Of a DNA stretch of 17,990 nucleotides, positions 16,442 to 17,990 are shown one piece after another; position 1 is the first letter of the stretch; each line of letters opens with the position of its first letter. Origin of the DNA: JBCCSZ01 sp039199225. Lineage in GTDB: Bacteria; Bacteroidota; Bacteroidia; Chitinophagales; Saprospiraceae. The position numbers were made by a program, and so were the translations under genes. The notes below the pieces were generated by a model. It ran no database searches and was not told where the DNA came from. It saw only the letters and a list, made by a program, of their open reading frames with translations. The stretch covers positions 1-17,990 of the forward strand of contig JBCCSZ010000150.1 of assembly GCA_039199225.1 (NCBI GenBank), written 5' to 3'.

Positions 16442-17990
16442 TTAATTTATTTGTACCAATGAACCCTTTACGGTTGTGGTGGCGCTGGAAGATACTTCCA
16501 TACCTGCGCTGCCCTCCGCCTTAAAGTTCATATTGGCTTTGTGTTCAATATTATTACCTTCCACCTTGACATCGCCGCTGGCTTTCAGAACAATGTCTTT
16601 GGCACTGTCCAGTGTAATGCCATCAGCATCCATGGTGATCTTATTACCGTTTTCGTCTTCCAATCCAATGATGCCTGCATCTTCGTCTAGTGTGATGAAT
16701 TTACCAGCTGGCGTTTCGAATTTCATCGATATTTTATCATCATCAAAAAGAAGTTTCATCTCACTGCGCGTCACCAATCCCTTTTCGTGGTTATCATCGC
16801 TTGCTTCTATTGGAGCAGGCTTGGCACTGCTGTTGAGCATACCCAGTACCACAGGTTCGCGGGGATCGTCGGCCAAGAAACCTATGACCACTTCGTCATC
16901 AATTTCGGGCAAGAAAAACATACCGCGATTTTCACCAGCATCTACACAAGCTACCCGCGCCCAAACACCTTCGTCATCCGCATTCAAGATTGGAATTTTG
17001 ACCATGATTCGGAATTCACTGTCGGGGTCTTCTTGCAATTGAGTAACCGTTCCAATGTGCAAACCACTGGTCGTCTGTAGGAGATTGGAAATCGGTGAAC
17101 CGTTGGTACCAATTTGTTCGCTGAAAAAATCTGGTGCCAATCCAAACTGAACGGTGGAAGTCCAATTTCCTCCTCCGATTTCATGGCGTATGGCAGAGAC
17201 AAATACCGGACCTTCGAACCGCTCTCCCACTCCAACCAACGACAAAGTATCGCCAGTCGCAATGGCTGCAACACCCTGAAATTTAACCACCCCTCTGATT
17301 TTTGCCAGGCGGCTTTTCAGCATCTTGGCATCTGCCCATGCTTGCAGCTCCTGATCGGGAATAGAGCCAGGATGGATGAGGTCGTAATTCTCTGGACCAG
17401 CCACTGAAGCCAGGTCGGAACTGGAAATATTTCCAGCCTCTGTGATGCCAGGCTCCGCCGCTTCTGCTGTAATCACTTCCTGACCGGAGGCATCCCAGGT
17501 ATTTCCTGTGACTTTGCTGTACTGGTTTCGCGCATCCATTTCTGCTTCGAATTCGTACATGTTGGCACCAAACTGGACAGAAAGTTCTCCTTCGGCTTCT
17601 ACAGTAGGTTTGGTAGCCTTCAATGCTCCGTCTGATACATGCACCAGAAGGCCATTGACCTCCGCACGCATGATGACAAAATCCCAATCGGTCGTGTAGT
17701 GCTGTACCAAGTTTTGGTGCGTCACTTCCGTTGGATCGGCTGAAACATCCAGGCTGTAGGCACCTGCAATTTCTTGAATAACATCGCTATCTGTCAATTC
17801 CTTAAAAAAGGCGCTCTTCTTTCCGATCGTCATTTTGACGGCCTCGTCTTTGCACTCAATGCGCAAAACGGAAGCTTTTCCTTTCCGAACCTGGATACCA
17901 TGACAAGTGATGATTCCCTTAAAAATAGTTTCTTCATCGGAATGGTAACCAGCCAGGATTTCGAGTTCATTGCCGGGAGCAAAATCCGGC
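16442..17990 (-). CDS. VgrG-like spike/hub protein (Afp8-like), start outside the window
   Basis: The open frame runs to the right edge, so about 516 C-terminal residues are visible and the N-terminus is missing. An ATG-less internal point near 17866 is not the start: the frame is continuous up to 17989 and reads FAPGNELEILAGY just inside the edge. Layers: a gpD/gp27-like hub part (to about 17080, including TIGKKSAFFKELTDSDVIQE), a gp5-type OB fold (17058-16842, GTVTQLQ through VWARVACVDAG, FFLPEIDDEVVIGFL and REPVVLGMLN), and a triple-stranded beta-prism tail (16740-16445) with repeating D-G-I-T and K-D-I-x-L strands ending VKGSLVQIN. It trimerises to form the central spike that pierces the target envelope, capped by the PAAR protein encoded 3 bases downstream. 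Confidence 0.94.
   Translation of the reverse strand, partial: PDFAPGNELEILAGYHSDEETIFKGIITCHGIQVRKGKASVLRIECKDEAVKMTIGKKSAFFKELTDSDVIQEIAGAYSLDVSADPTEVTHQNLVQHYTTDWDFVIMRAEVNGLLVHVSDGALKATKPTVEAEGELSVQFGANMYEFEAEMDARNQYSKVTGNTWDASGQEVITAEAAEPGITEAGNISSSDLASVAGPENYDLIHPGSIPDQELQAWADAKMLKSRLAKIRGVVKFQGVAAIATGDTLSLVGVGERFEGPVFVSAIRHEIGGGNWTSTVQFGLAPDFFSEQIGTNGSPISNLLQTTSGLHIGTVTQLQEDPDSEFRIMVKIPILNADDEGVWARVACVDAGENRGMFFLPEIDDEVVIGFLADDPREPVVLGMLNSSAKPAPIEASDDNHEKGLVTRSEMKLLFDDDKISMKFETPAGKFITLDEDAGIIGLEDENGNKITMDADGITLDSAKDIVLKASGDVKVEGNNIEHKANMNFKAEGSAGMEVSSSATTTVKGSLVQIN

Overview
The window is a single minus-strand gene cluster for an extracellular contractile injection system (eCIS; the Afp/PVC/MAC family of headless phage-tail-like particles). 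It is read from the right edge to the left edge. In transcription order it encodes a VgrG-like spike/hub (start lies outside the window), a PAAR tip, a gp25-like baseplate protein, a large baseplate J-like (Afp11-type) protein, a short fibre-like protein, a second large baseplate (Afp12-type) protein, a CIS tape-measure protein, a 1406-residue toxin-tipped cargo candidate, a probable immunity protein and an Afp15-type AAA+ ATPase. Sheath, tube and tail-terminator genes are not in the window and may lie beyond the right edge.

The organism is probably a Bacteroidota member, perhaps Saprospiraceae/Lewinella-like. This rests on the style of the proteins (Imm11, fibre N-terminus, Afp11/Afp12 forms), A-rich leaders with little Shine-Dalgarno signal, and mid GC content. 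Class-level placement is a guess.

Layout: 16442-17990 spike; 16148-16438 PAAR; 15996-16147 a repeat-bearing gap; 15576-15995 gp25; 12298-15576 baseplate J; 11427-12281 fibre; 10827-11426 a 600-base non-coding gap with a perfect 20-base palindrome and a degenerate plus-strand frame; 7749-10826 Afp12-like; 6245-7747 tape measure; 2023-6243 effector; 1363-1926 immunity; 11-1360 ATPase. Several junctions have 1-2 bases between genes or overlap by one base, which indicates translational coupling.

The most interesting part is the cargo region. The large protein has a disordered lysine/proline/alanine-rich N-terminus, a charged coiled coil, fourteen uninterrupted 11-residue amphipathic repeats, hydrophobic segments, an Ala/Lys-rich basic stretch and a C-terminal AHH (HNH/Endonuclease VII superfamily) nuclease domain. 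The next gene looks like an Imm11 (DUF1629) immunity protein. The toxin tip and the immunity gene are more AT-rich than the surrounding genes, as expected of an exchangeable toxin-immunity cassette. A dedicated immunity gene inside the core operon of an eCIS suggests a particle whose cargo can harm bacteria, or at least its producer, rather than a purely anti-eukaryotic device.
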